The notes beneath the pieces were generated by a model. The model did not search any database and was not told the DNA's origin. It was given only the letters and a program-made list of their open reading frames with translations. The position numbers were made by a program, and so were the translations under genes. Source: DATFNV01 sp035266225 (GTDB lineage Bacteria > Planctomycetota > Planctomycetia > Gemmatales > Gemmataceae). From it: DNA of 19,726 nt. Numbering within the stretch: position 1 is the first letter of the stretch; each line of letters opens with the position of its first letter. Shown piece after piece: positions 1 to 6,573 of this stretch. Location: positions 1 through 19,726 of the forward strand of contig DATFNV010000075.1 in NCBI GenBank assembly GCA_035266225.1. Direction: 5' to 3'.

Positions 1-144
1 AACCGGCCCAGCCCCTCATCCCCTTACTACCACTTCAGCCGGATCTTCGAGGACGGCGGCCGGTTCTGGACGCTCTTCGTCGTTGTAGACGATTCGACGG
101 CCGCCTACGGCGTCCGTCGAATCGTCTACAACGACTGCCAGTGA
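1..144 (+). CDS. C-terminal fragment of an unidentified protein (5' end outside window)
   Basis: Frame 1 is open from the first base to a TGA at 142-144 and gives 47 residues, ending in GVRRIVYNDCQ. The stretch YYHFSRIFEDGGRFWTLFV has a mixed, protein-like composition. I do not recognise the family. It lies upstream of the 3' end of the minus-strand ubiX gene, so the two would converge. The last third of the fragment is made of a perfect inverted repeat (79-135). Because of this, the opposite strand also encodes an almost identical VVVDDST...GRRIVYND string, which could inflate the apparent coding signal. It may be the tail of a real gene or a degraded relic. Confidence 0.4.
   Translation, partial: NRPSPSSPYYHFSRIFEDGGRFWTLFVVVDDSTAAYGVRRIVYNDCQ
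79..135. repeat. 22-bp perfect inverted repeat (hairpin)
   Basis: Bases 79-100 (GTCGTTGTAGACGATTCGAC then GG) are exactly reverse-complementary to 114-135. The 13-nt spacer at 101-113 can itself pair as CGCC/GGCG around TAC, so the whole forms a long stem with one mismatch. It lies inside the end of the truncated frame at 1-144. No T tract follows, so a classical terminator is unlikely. Confidence 0.85.
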
Positions 145-233
145 CGGAAGACGCCGCGCCCACCGCCCACCCGCACCACCGCCAGGTTTATCGTCTCCCG
201 CGGGCCGGGGCGAACGCGAAACGACAAGCAGCA

Positions 234-839
234 CTACGTCCCCCAGCGGCGCAGCAACTGATGCTCGACGCCGAGCTGATCGCAGACGCGGCCGACGATG
301 AAATCGACCTGGTCCTGGAGCGTGCGCGGCCGGGTGTAGAAGGCGGGCATCGCCGGCAGCACCACGGCCCCCGCCTCGGCACAGGCGGCCAGGTTGCGGA
401 GCTGGATCAGGTGCAGCGGCGTTTCACGCGGCACCAGGATCAGCTTGCGCCGCTCCTTCAGGTGGACGTCGGCGGCGCGGTGGATGAGGTTTTGCGACAG
501 CCCGTGCGCGATGGCGGCCACGGTGCCCATGCTGCACGGGCAGATCACCATGCCGGCGGTCAGGAACGAGCCGCTGGCGATGCCCGCCTGGAAATTGCGG
601 TAGTCGTGATAAGCGACGCGCCCCGGCAGTCCCGCGGCCGCGTCGCCGAGCAGGTCGCCCAGCTCGAAATGGTCGAGGCGCACCCGGCGCTCCAGCTCCA
701 GCTCCATCACCTCGACCGCCGCGGGGCTGATCGTCAGGTGGACCGTCCGGCCGAGGCGCAGCAGCACCTCGAGCAGGCGCACCCCATAGGGAGCGCCGCT
801 GGCGCCGGTCAGGGCCAGGACGAGGTCGGTGGCGGCCAT
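234..839 (-). CDS. ubiX: UbiX family flavin prenyltransferase
   Basis: A 201-residue protein of normal UbiX length. UbiX joins a dimethylallyl unit to reduced FMN to make prenylated FMN, the cofactor of UbiD-type decarboxylases used in ubiquinone-type and aromatic acid metabolism. It shows the N-terminal flavin-binding TGASGAPYG (residues 11-19), the PCSMGTVAAIAHGLSQNLI block (101-119), the RKLILVPRETPL strand-loop (131-142) and the PAFYTRP motif (165-171). These are family hallmarks that line the FMN and prenyl phosphate sites. No signal peptide is seen, so it is cytoplasmic. The ATG at 839 has AGGG about 8 nt upstream. It is divergent from the 901-2316 gene, with 61 bp between starts. No ubiD partner is in the window. 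Confidence 0.95.
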   Translation of the reverse strand: MAATDLVLALTGASGAPYGVRLLEVLLRLGRTVHLTISPAAVEVMELELERRVRLDHFELGDLLGDAAAGLPGRVAYHDYRNFQAGIASGSFLTAGMVICPCSMGTVAAIAHGLSQNLIHRAADVHLKERRKLILVPRETPLHLIQLRNLAACAEAGAVVLPAMPAFYTRPRTLQDQVDFIVGRVCDQLGVEHQLLRRWGT

Positions 840-900
840 GCTGCGGACCCTACTGACTCCGGTGTCCTCGCGGTATTATAGGAGGAACGGAGTTTCCCCC

Positions 901-2316
901 ATGACACCCGACTTCTCGCGCCTGGCCCGGCTGTCTGTCTTCGCGGTCGCGCTACTCCTCTTGCCGTCCTCCCGCGCCGACGACTGGCAGTTTGACGTGG
1001 TCGTCCTCAAGCCCGGTGTCCGCGAAGACGCCCGAATCCTGAAAGGGCTGCTCGTCGATTACAAGGAGGGCGCCGCGGAGGTGGAGATCCGCGTCATCCA
1101 CCGCGAGGACGGCGAGCCGACGCGCCTCGAGCCATCGACCTATACCTACAAACGATCCCAGATCGAGTCCATCGAGCCGCTCGACGCCGACGGGCGGGCC
1201 CTCCTCGAACGGCGCCTCAAGCAGCTCCACCCGCGGGAGCTGTCCCGGCGCCTTCGCGAGGTGAAGCGCGAGGCCGTCGCCATCGACTTCGGCAAGGCCG
1301 GCAAGAAGGCCGGCTTCCGCCACGGCGACGAGGGCAAGTACTTCACGCTGGAATCGAACGTCAGCGACGAGCTGTTCCGCCGCAGCGCCGTGGCCCTGGC
1401 CGACATGTTCAACGCCTACGCCCACGCCCTGCCGCCGCACGACGCCACGGCCCGGCCGAAGCCGATCGCGATCCTCCTGGCCGGTACGCAGGCCGACTAC
1501 CAGGCGGTCCTGGCGGGGCGCGGCCTCAACATCTTCAACCCGGCCTTCTACGACCCGGCTGGCAACAGGATCGTCTGCGGCTCCGACCTCGTCCGCCTCG
1601 GCGCGCAGCTCGAAAAGGCCCGCGAGGAAAACCAGAGAGTGTCCGAGGAGCTGACGAAGCGCGAGGAGGAGCTGAAGAAGCTCTACAAGCACAAGGTGCC
1701 CCCGGCGGTCATGCGCCCCATCAAGGAGGGCCGCGAGCAACTCGCCGAGGCCGAGGCCGCCAACGCCAAGTTCTTCGACGAGGCGACGCGTGTACTGTTC
1801 GGGCGCCTCCGCCATGAGAGCTTCCACGCCTACCTGGCGAATTTCGTCTGCACCGGCGACCGCGCGGAGATGCCGCGCTGGCTCAACGAGGGGTTGGCCC
1901 AGCTCTTCGAGACGGCGCTGTTCGAGGCCGACGACGTGCGCCTCGGCCGGCCCGACACGGGGCGGCTCAAGCGCGCCCAGGCCGCCCTCGCCGCCGGAGA
2001 GCTGGTGCCCCTCAAGGACCTGCTGCGCTCCGGACCCAAGCAGTTCCTTGTGATCCATGCCAGCGACAAGGAGACGTCCGACCGCTATTACCTCACTTCG
2101 TGGGCGCTGGCGCTGTACCTGGCCGACGTCCACAGACTCCTGGGCAGCAAGCAGTTCGACGCCTACGGCGGCGCGACGCACGCCAAGGACGACCCACTCG
2201 ATGCGTTCGCCGTACTGGTCGGCACCAAGCGGGACAAGTTGGGGGAGTTCGAGGAGACGTTCCACCGCTACGTCCGCGACCTAAAGCCCAAGCGCATCCC
2301 CGGCCGGCCCCGGTGA
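901..2316 (+). CDS. Secreted HExxH metallopeptidase-like protein (DUF1570-like)
   Basis: A 471-residue protein with an N-terminal signal peptide (SVFAVALLLLPSSRA, about residues 12-26). The C-terminal half carries HESFH (305-309) followed by RWLNEGLAQ (326-334), the HExxH...NEGxA layout of gluzincin-like zinc peptidases; H305, H309 and E330 would be the zinc ligands and E306 the catalytic base. Residues 234-292 are charged and probably form a coiled coil. The fold resembles the DUF1570/peptidase MA-like proteins common in planctomycetes; the substrate is unknown. I chose the ATG at 901 because it begins the signal peptide and follows GGAGG at 881-885. An in-frame ATG at 829 would overlap ubiX and bury the signal peptide. 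It converges with the next gene, with 3 bp between stop codons. Confidence 0.85.
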   Translation: MTPDFSRLARLSVFAVALLLLPSSRADDWQFDVVVLKPGVREDARILKGLLVDYKEGAAEVEIRVIHREDGEPTRLEPSTYTYKRSQIESIEPLDADGRALLERRLKQLHPRELSRRLREVKREAVAIDFGKAGKKAGFRHGDEGKYFTLESNVSDELFRRSAVALADMFNAYAHALPPHDATARPKPIAILLAGTQADYQAVLAGRGLNIFNPAFYDPAGNRIVCGSDLVRLGAQLEKAREENQRVSEELTKREEELKKLYKHKVPPAVMRPIKEGREQLAEAEAANAKFFDEATRVLFGRLRHESFHAYLANFVCTGDRAEMPRWLNEGLAQLFETALFEADDVRLGRPDTGRLKRAQAALAAGELVPLKDLLRSGPKQFLVIHASDKETSDRYYLTSWALALYLADVHRLLGSKQFDAYGGATHAKDDPLDAFAVLVGTKRDKLGEFEETFHRYVRDLKPKRIPGRPR

Positions 2317-2319
2317 AGG

Positions 2320-3384
2320 TTATTTCTTCAGCCAGCGGTCGAGCCACTCGTACGCCACCTTGCGCACGTCCTCGGGAAAGTCATGCGCGCAGTCGGGGTA
2401 ATTGGCGCTCAGCCGGTCGCCCGCCCCCAGCAGCTCGTACACCGGCTTCGCGGCCTTGATACAGTCCTTGACGCCCTGCACGTCGAAGTTGTGGTCCTTC
2501 AGCGGCGCGCTGGCCAGGAACGGCCGCGGTGCCAGTGCCGCCACCACCTCCGGGAAGTCGAACGGCACCTTCTCCGGCTTCAGGTCGTACACCGTCCGCA
2601 GGCGCGGCATGTAGCCGTCGTGGCTCCAGCCCTTCAGGTCGCCCTTCATGTACGTCGGAAAGCTGCAAAATCCGCAGTTCGACACGACGCACTTGATCCG
2701 CGGGTCGAACGCCGCCACGAACAGTGAGTTGTGCCCGCCGAGCGAATGGCCGATGACGCCGACGCGCTCGGCATCGACCTCGGGCAGCGACACCAGCACA
2801 TCGACCGCGCGCAGGTGGTTCCAGATTCCTTTCATGGTGGCGCTGGCGTAACCGAGCTTGTACGGGTCGCAGGTCGAGTCGCCCGAGGCCGGGTAGTCCG
2901 GGGCGAGCGTGACGTAGCCGCGCTCGGCCAGGTGAACGGCGTACTGCCGATCCGGCTTCGCTCCGAACCCCGCCGGCACACCCTTGCCGAGTACACGGTC
3001 CGTCGGGTGCAGGCAGAGGACTGCCGGCAACTTGCCCTTGCGCTCGAGCGGAATGAACAGGTAGGCCGCCACGCGGTCGTCCTTCTCCGCGGCGAAGCTG
3101 ATCTTGCGGCGGATGAACTGGTCCGTCTTCACCTCCTCAATCACCTTTACGTCGAGCGGGACCTTCTTCTCCTTGCCGGGCAGCGGGCCCATGACGAGCT
3201 GCATGTTGGCCAGGATGTGCTCGCGCCGCTTCGGCCAGTCCTCGGCCTTCGTAATGGGCTGCTCTTTGCCGTCGGCGTCGCGCCAAATGAGGAGCTTCGT
3301 CTTGTCCGGGTAGAACGGCGGCTCGGCGGCGCGGGCGACCGTCGCCAGGCCGGCGGCAATGACGAGCAAAGCGAGACGTTTCAT
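2320..3384 (-). CDS. Secreted alpha/beta hydrolase (esterase / dienelactone hydrolase-like)
   Basis: A 354-residue protein with a signal peptide MKRLALLVIAAGLATVARA. It has an alpha/beta hydrolase core: the strand and oxyanion region PAVLCLHPTDR (120-130), the nucleophile elbow GHSLGG (212-217, Ser214), a candidate acid in the DHNFD stretch (297-301) and the C-terminal His in CAHDFP (H334). This resembles the acetylxylan esterase/dienelactone hydrolase branch found in many planctomycetes; substrate not predictable. Three in-frame starts lie close together (GTG 3393, ATG 3390, ATG 3384). The ATG at 3384 is best because GGAG at 3396-3393 is then 8 nt upstream. The ATG at 3390 shares its A with the truB stop (TGATG), so translation is probably coupled to truB. 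Confidence 0.88.
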   Translation of the reverse strand: MKRLALLVIAAGLATVARAAEPPFYPDKTKLLIWRDADGKEQPITKAEDWPKRREHILANMQLVMGPLPGKEKKVPLDVKVIEEVKTDQFIRRKISFAAEKDDRVAAYLFIPLERKGKLPAVLCLHPTDRVLGKGVPAGFGAKPDRQYAVHLAERGYVTLAPDYPASGDSTCDPYKLGYASATMKGIWNHLRAVDVLVSLPEVDAERVGVIGHSLGGHNSLFVAAFDPRIKCVVSNCGFCSFPTYMKGDLKGWSHDGYMPRLRTVYDLKPEKVPFDFPEVVAALAPRPFLASAPLKDHNFDVQGVKDCIKAAKPVYELLGAGDRLSANYPDCAHDFPEDVRKVAYEWLDRWLKK

Positions 3385-3389
3385 CGGCA

Positions 3390-4286
3390 TCACTCCGCGG
3401 GGAACACCTTCTCCGGTAGCAGAAGCCGGCGCGCGCGGTCGATCCGCGCCACGGCGACCAACCCGCCCCGGGCGTCGAACACCGCGGTCTCGTCAGCGTC
3501 CGGCGCCGCAGTCCTTTCGCCACACGGAACGCCTTGTCCCTGGCGGAGGCGCGTCACGGCGGCATCGTCCAACGTCAGGCGCGGCAATTCGGCAAGTGCC
3601 GCCGACACGGGCAACACCTTCGCCAGCGCCGCCGGGCCGTCGGCATCGAGCGGCACGGCCTCCTCCACGCGGAACGGGCCGACGCGCATCCGCCGGAGCG
3701 TCTCGACGTAGCCGCCGCAGCCGAGGCGCTCGCCCAGGTCGCGCGCCAGCGAACGAATGTACGTCCCCTTGCCGCAGCGCACCTCGATCTCCAGGCGCGG
3801 ATAGTCGCAGGCCAGCACGTCGATCCCGTGGACGCGCACGCGCCGTGCCTCCAACGTGACCTGCCGCCCGCGCCGCGCCAGGTCGTAAGCGCGCTGACCG
3901 CTCACCTTCGCGGCCGAGTACGCCGGCGGCACCTGCTCGATTTCGCCGACGAAGGCGCGCAACGCCTCCTCCACGGCCGCCCCGTCGGGGGGAACGGCAA
4001 CATCGGCGAGGGCGACGGTCCCGTCCGCGTCGTCGGTGTCGCTGCGGGCGCCGAGGCGGACGCCGGCGCGGTAGGTCTTGCCCATGTCCTGAACGTATTC
4101 CGTCAGGCGCGTGGCCGCGCCGAGGCACAGCACCAGGACACCGGTCGCCAGCGGGTCGAGGGTGCCGGTGTGGCCGGCCTTCGTGCCGCGCGGGAACCAC
4201 GACAGGGCGCGGTCCAGGGCGTCGCGCGAGGTCATGCCGCCGGGCTTGTCGATAGCGAGGAGGCCGTGAATCTGTTTGGAGGGCAT
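3390..4286 (-). CDS. truB: tRNA pseudouridine(55) synthase TruB
   Basis: A 298-residue cytoplasmic enzyme that converts U55 to pseudouridine in the T loop of tRNAs. The N-terminal GLLAIDKPGGMTS (8-20) and the catalytic motif GHTGTLDPLATG (38-49, nucleophile Asp44) are diagnostic. They are followed by KTYRAGVRLG (70-79), the PPAYSAAKVSGQRAY block (120-134), GTYIRSLARDLG (174-185) and a C-terminal PUA-like region. The frame could be extended to an ATG at 4328, but that start lies in the loop of the hairpin at 4306-4349 and adds 14 residues with no family similarity, so I use the ATG at 4286. The SD there is weak. The truB stop overlaps a possible start of the downstream hydrolase, so the two are likely cotranscribed. 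Confidence 0.96.
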   Translation of the reverse strand: MPSKQIHGLLAIDKPGGMTSRDALDRALSWFPRGTKAGHTGTLDPLATGVLVLCLGAATRLTEYVQDMGKTYRAGVRLGARSDTDDADGTVALADVAVPPDGAAVEEALRAFVGEIEQVPPAYSAAKVSGQRAYDLARRGRQVTLEARRVRVHGIDVLACDYPRLEIEVRCGKGTYIRSLARDLGERLGCGGYVETLRRMRVGPFRVEEAVPLDADGPAALAKVLPVSAALAELPRLTLDDAAVTRLRQGQGVPCGERTAAPDADETAVFDARGGLVAVARIDRARRLLLPEKVFPAE

Positions 4287-4305
4287 GTCGGTTGACCGTC
4301 CTGTC

Positions 4306-4349
4306 GCCGCTTGCGGCTTCGCAATCATTCCTGCGAAGCCGCAAGCGGC
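4306..4349. repeat. Dispersed palindromic repeat, copy 1 (18-bp perfect stem)
   Basis: GCCGCTTGCGGCTTCGCA (4306-4323) is perfectly inverted at 4332-4349 around an 8-nt loop ATCATTCC. It lies 11 bp beyond the stop of the S46 gene at 4360 and 19 bp upstream of the truB start. The same stem, with a closely similar loop, recurs at 13842-13877. It has no T tract in either direction. It looks like a REP-type intergenic palindrome. Confidence 0.9.
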
Positions 4350-4359
4350 CCCGCGGCAA

Positions 4360-6447
4360 TTATTTCTTCCCGGTCAGCTCGTCGGCGAGCTTGTCGGCCT
4401 CGTACACCTTGCGCAGCGCCTCGGTGATGCCTCGCGAATGCACCGCCAGAGCGCGGGCCACCTCCTCGGTGTAGACGAAGTCCAGCACCAGCGATTGGAT
4501 GTTGCCGTCGAAGATGATGCCGACAAACTCCCCGTTGCGGTTGACCACCGGGCTGCCCGAGTTGCCGCCGATGATGTCCGCCGTGCAGACGAAGTTGAAC
4601 GGCGTCTTCAGGTTCAGCTTGTTCTTGCGCTGCACCCAGCGCTCCGGCAGGTCGAACGGCGGCTGGTTGTGGTGCTCCGCCGAGCGCTCGTACAGCCCCG
4701 CAAAGGTCGTCTCGAACGGGACGTGCTTACCGTTCTCCTCGTAGCCCTTGACCACGCCGAAGGACAACCGCAGCGTGAAGGTCGCGTCGGGGTAGGTGCT
4801 CGTCCCCTCGACGGCGAACTTCGCCTTGGCGATCTGAGCATACGCCTGCTGCTTGACCTCACTTTCCGCCTCGACAACCTTGCGCACGGCACGGGCGGGG
4901 GCGTCGATGGTATGGGCCAGCTCGATCATCGGGTCGTGGGCGTCGTTCACCGCCGTCCTGCCACCCTCGTACAGCTTCTTGCGCACATCCACGTCCTTGA
5001 GCCGGGTGCCCGTGACCAGTTCAGTCGCCCGCTCCTGCGGCGACTTGCCGGCCAGCACCGTCTTGAGGATGTCACTGTCGGCCCCCAGCTGGTTCGCGAG
5101 GAACGTCAGCGAGTTGGCCAGTCTCATGATCTCGAAATCCTCGTAGATCTCCTCCTTCGAGAAGAGGGTGTCCTTGAGCGAAGCCAGGTTCGACTCGCGG
5201 AATTCGCGCAGCCGTTCGCCGCTCGGCTTGGGCAACTCCTCGCTCGCCCGCAGCAGCGTGCGGCCGATGCGGAAGAGATGGCTGTTGAAGCCGCGGGCGC
5301 CTTCGAGCATGTTGTAGCGCAGGCTGTTCTGGCCGAGCACCTTCTGGGCCCCGGCGATCTTGTCCCACGCCCCGCCCGCGTCCTTCAGATCGGGGTTGTC
5401 CGCCACCGCCGCCCGCAATTTCTTCTCCGCCTCGCGCTTCTTGCCCATGATCGACGGGTCGAGCAGCCCGCCCATCCCGCCCTCGCGCGCCTTGCGGCTG
5501 TTCTGCACGCTGAACAGGTCCTCCTTGGCCCGGCGGGCGTTCTCCTCGCTGCGGTTGCTGTAGACCGAGTAGGCCACTTCCATCCGGTTCAGCAGCTGCA
5601 GCGAGAAGGGGAAGATGCGGTCGCGCTGGTATTCCAGGTCGGCCACGGTACTCAGCCGGTCGGTGCGGCCCGGGTGCCCGCTGACGAAGACCAACTCGTC
5701 GTCCCTGGCGCCTTCCTTGCTCCATTTCAGGTAGTTCTCGATCTTCGCCGGCTTGCCGTCCTCGTAGACGCGGAAGAAACAGACGTCGAGGTCGAAGCGC
5801 GGGTACTCGAAGTTGTCGGGGTCGCCGCCGAAGAAGGCGATCTGCTGCTCCGGGGCGAAGACCAGGCGCACGTCGGTGTACTTCTTGTAGGTGTAAAGGT
5901 TGTACTGACCGCCCTGGTAGAGCGTCACGACCTCGGTGTGGGCCGGCTTGATGCCCGCCTTCTCGGCCTTCTCGAGCCCTTCGCTCTCGATCTCGGCCAG
6001 CACGGCACGGCGGGCGGCCGCGGCCTTGTCCGGCGTTAGTCCCTCGGTGACCGCCGCGTTGACGCGCTTGCTGACGTCCTCGATCTTCATCAGGACGTTC
6101 AATTCCTCCTGCTCGGCCTTCACTTCCTTGTCGTGGGAGTCAGCATAAAAGCCATCCTTGACGTAATCCTTGCCCCCCGGCTTGCTGATCTGCTGCAGGA
6201 CGGTCAGGCCGACGTGGTGGTTGGTCAGCACCAGGCCGTGCGGCGAGACGAACGAGCCGGAGCCGCCGCTGTTGAAGCGCACCGACGACTTCTGCACGTG
6301 CTCCAGCCACTTCGGCGTCGGGTCGAACTTGTACTTGTCCTCCAGCAGCTTGCGGGGCGGGTTGGTGAATAGCCACATGCCCTCGTCGGCGCGGGCGGCC
6401 ACCCCGACCAGCGCCAGCACGACGAACGACAACAGTGCGGTTCTCAT
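4360..6447 (-). CDS. S46 family dipeptidyl-peptidase, paralogue A (DPP7-like)
   Basis: A 695-residue exported serine peptidase; S46 enzymes release dipeptides from peptide N termini in the periplasm. A signal peptide (MRTALLSFVVLALVGVAARA) precedes DEGMW. The chymotrypsin-fold triad is visible: His78 in LVLTNHHVG, Asp221 in PRFDLDVCFFRVY and Ser630 in IIGGNSGSPV. Length matches the family. Eighteen residues after the Ser is Gly648 (FDGN). In characterised S46 enzymes Gly at this place goes with DPP7-type preference for hydrophobic P1 and Arg with DPP11-type Asp/Glu preference, so a DPP7-like specificity is inferred. AAGGAG lies 11 nt before the ATG. It is the second gene of a tandem pair with the gene at 6574-8685, and both end in ELTGKK. 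Confidence 0.93.
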   Translation of the reverse strand: MRTALLSFVVLALVGVAARADEGMWLFTNPPRKLLEDKYKFDPTPKWLEHVQKSSVRFNSGGSGSFVSPHGLVLTNHHVGLTVLQQISKPGGKDYVKDGFYADSHDKEVKAEQEELNVLMKIEDVSKRVNAAVTEGLTPDKAAAARRAVLAEIESEGLEKAEKAGIKPAHTEVVTLYQGGQYNLYTYKKYTDVRLVFAPEQQIAFFGGDPDNFEYPRFDLDVCFFRVYEDGKPAKIENYLKWSKEGARDDELVFVSGHPGRTDRLSTVADLEYQRDRIFPFSLQLLNRMEVAYSVYSNRSEENARRAKEDLFSVQNSRKAREGGMGGLLDPSIMGKKREAEKKLRAAVADNPDLKDAGGAWDKIAGAQKVLGQNSLRYNMLEGARGFNSHLFRIGRTLLRASEELPKPSGERLREFRESNLASLKDTLFSKEEIYEDFEIMRLANSLTFLANQLGADSDILKTVLAGKSPQERATELVTGTRLKDVDVRKKLYEGGRTAVNDAHDPMIELAHTIDAPARAVRKVVEAESEVKQQAYAQIAKAKFAVEGTSTYPDATFTLRLSFGVVKGYEENGKHVPFETTFAGLYERSAEHHNQPPFDLPERWVQRKNKLNLKTPFNFVCTADIIGGNSGSPVVNRNGEFVGIIFDGNIQSLVLDFVYTEEVARALAVHSRGITEALRKVYEADKLADELTGKK

Positions 6448-6478
6448 GACAGGGCCTACTCCTTGTGGGGGATGAATT

Positions 6479-6569
6479 GTTTAGCCGCCGCGCTCGTAGT
6501 GACCGCATTTATGCGGTCGGGTCGGCCCCGACCGCATAAATGCGGTCACTACGAGCGCGGCGGCTAAAC
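6479..6569. repeat. 43-bp perfect inverted repeat between the two S46 genes
   Basis: Bases 6479-6521 are exactly reverse-complementary to 6527-6569, separated by 5 nt. Each arm holds a smaller palindrome: GACCGCAT-TT-ATGCGGTC at 6501-6518 and its mirror GACCGCAT-AA-ATGCGGTC at 6530-6547. The DNA or RNA can therefore fold either as one giant hairpin or as two short ones. It starts 4 bp past the stop of the upstream S46 gene and ends 31 bp before the start of the downstream one. There is no T tract, and no room for a transposase; it may be a MITE-like or REP-like element. Confidence 0.95.
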
Positions 6570-6573
6570 GCGC

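Noticed and set aside
952..2265. 437-residue minus-strand open frame opposite the HExxH gene
   Set aside because: Low-complexity Leu/Val/Gly/Arg composition without motifs; antisense to a gene with signal peptide and HExxH.
4287..4328. N-terminal extension of TruB to the ATG at 4328
   Set aside because: The extra 14 codons lie in the palindromic repeat, and family similarity begins at the ATG at 4286.
4276..6039. Long plus-strand open frame opposite S46 paralogue A
   Set aside because: Leu/Val/Arg/Gly-rich composition with no motif, fully antisense to a gene with an intact triad and signal peptide. A shadow caused by high GC.
6479..6569. Reading the 43-bp inverted repeat as a rho-independent terminator
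   Set aside because: The stem is far longer than usual and no T run follows on either strand.
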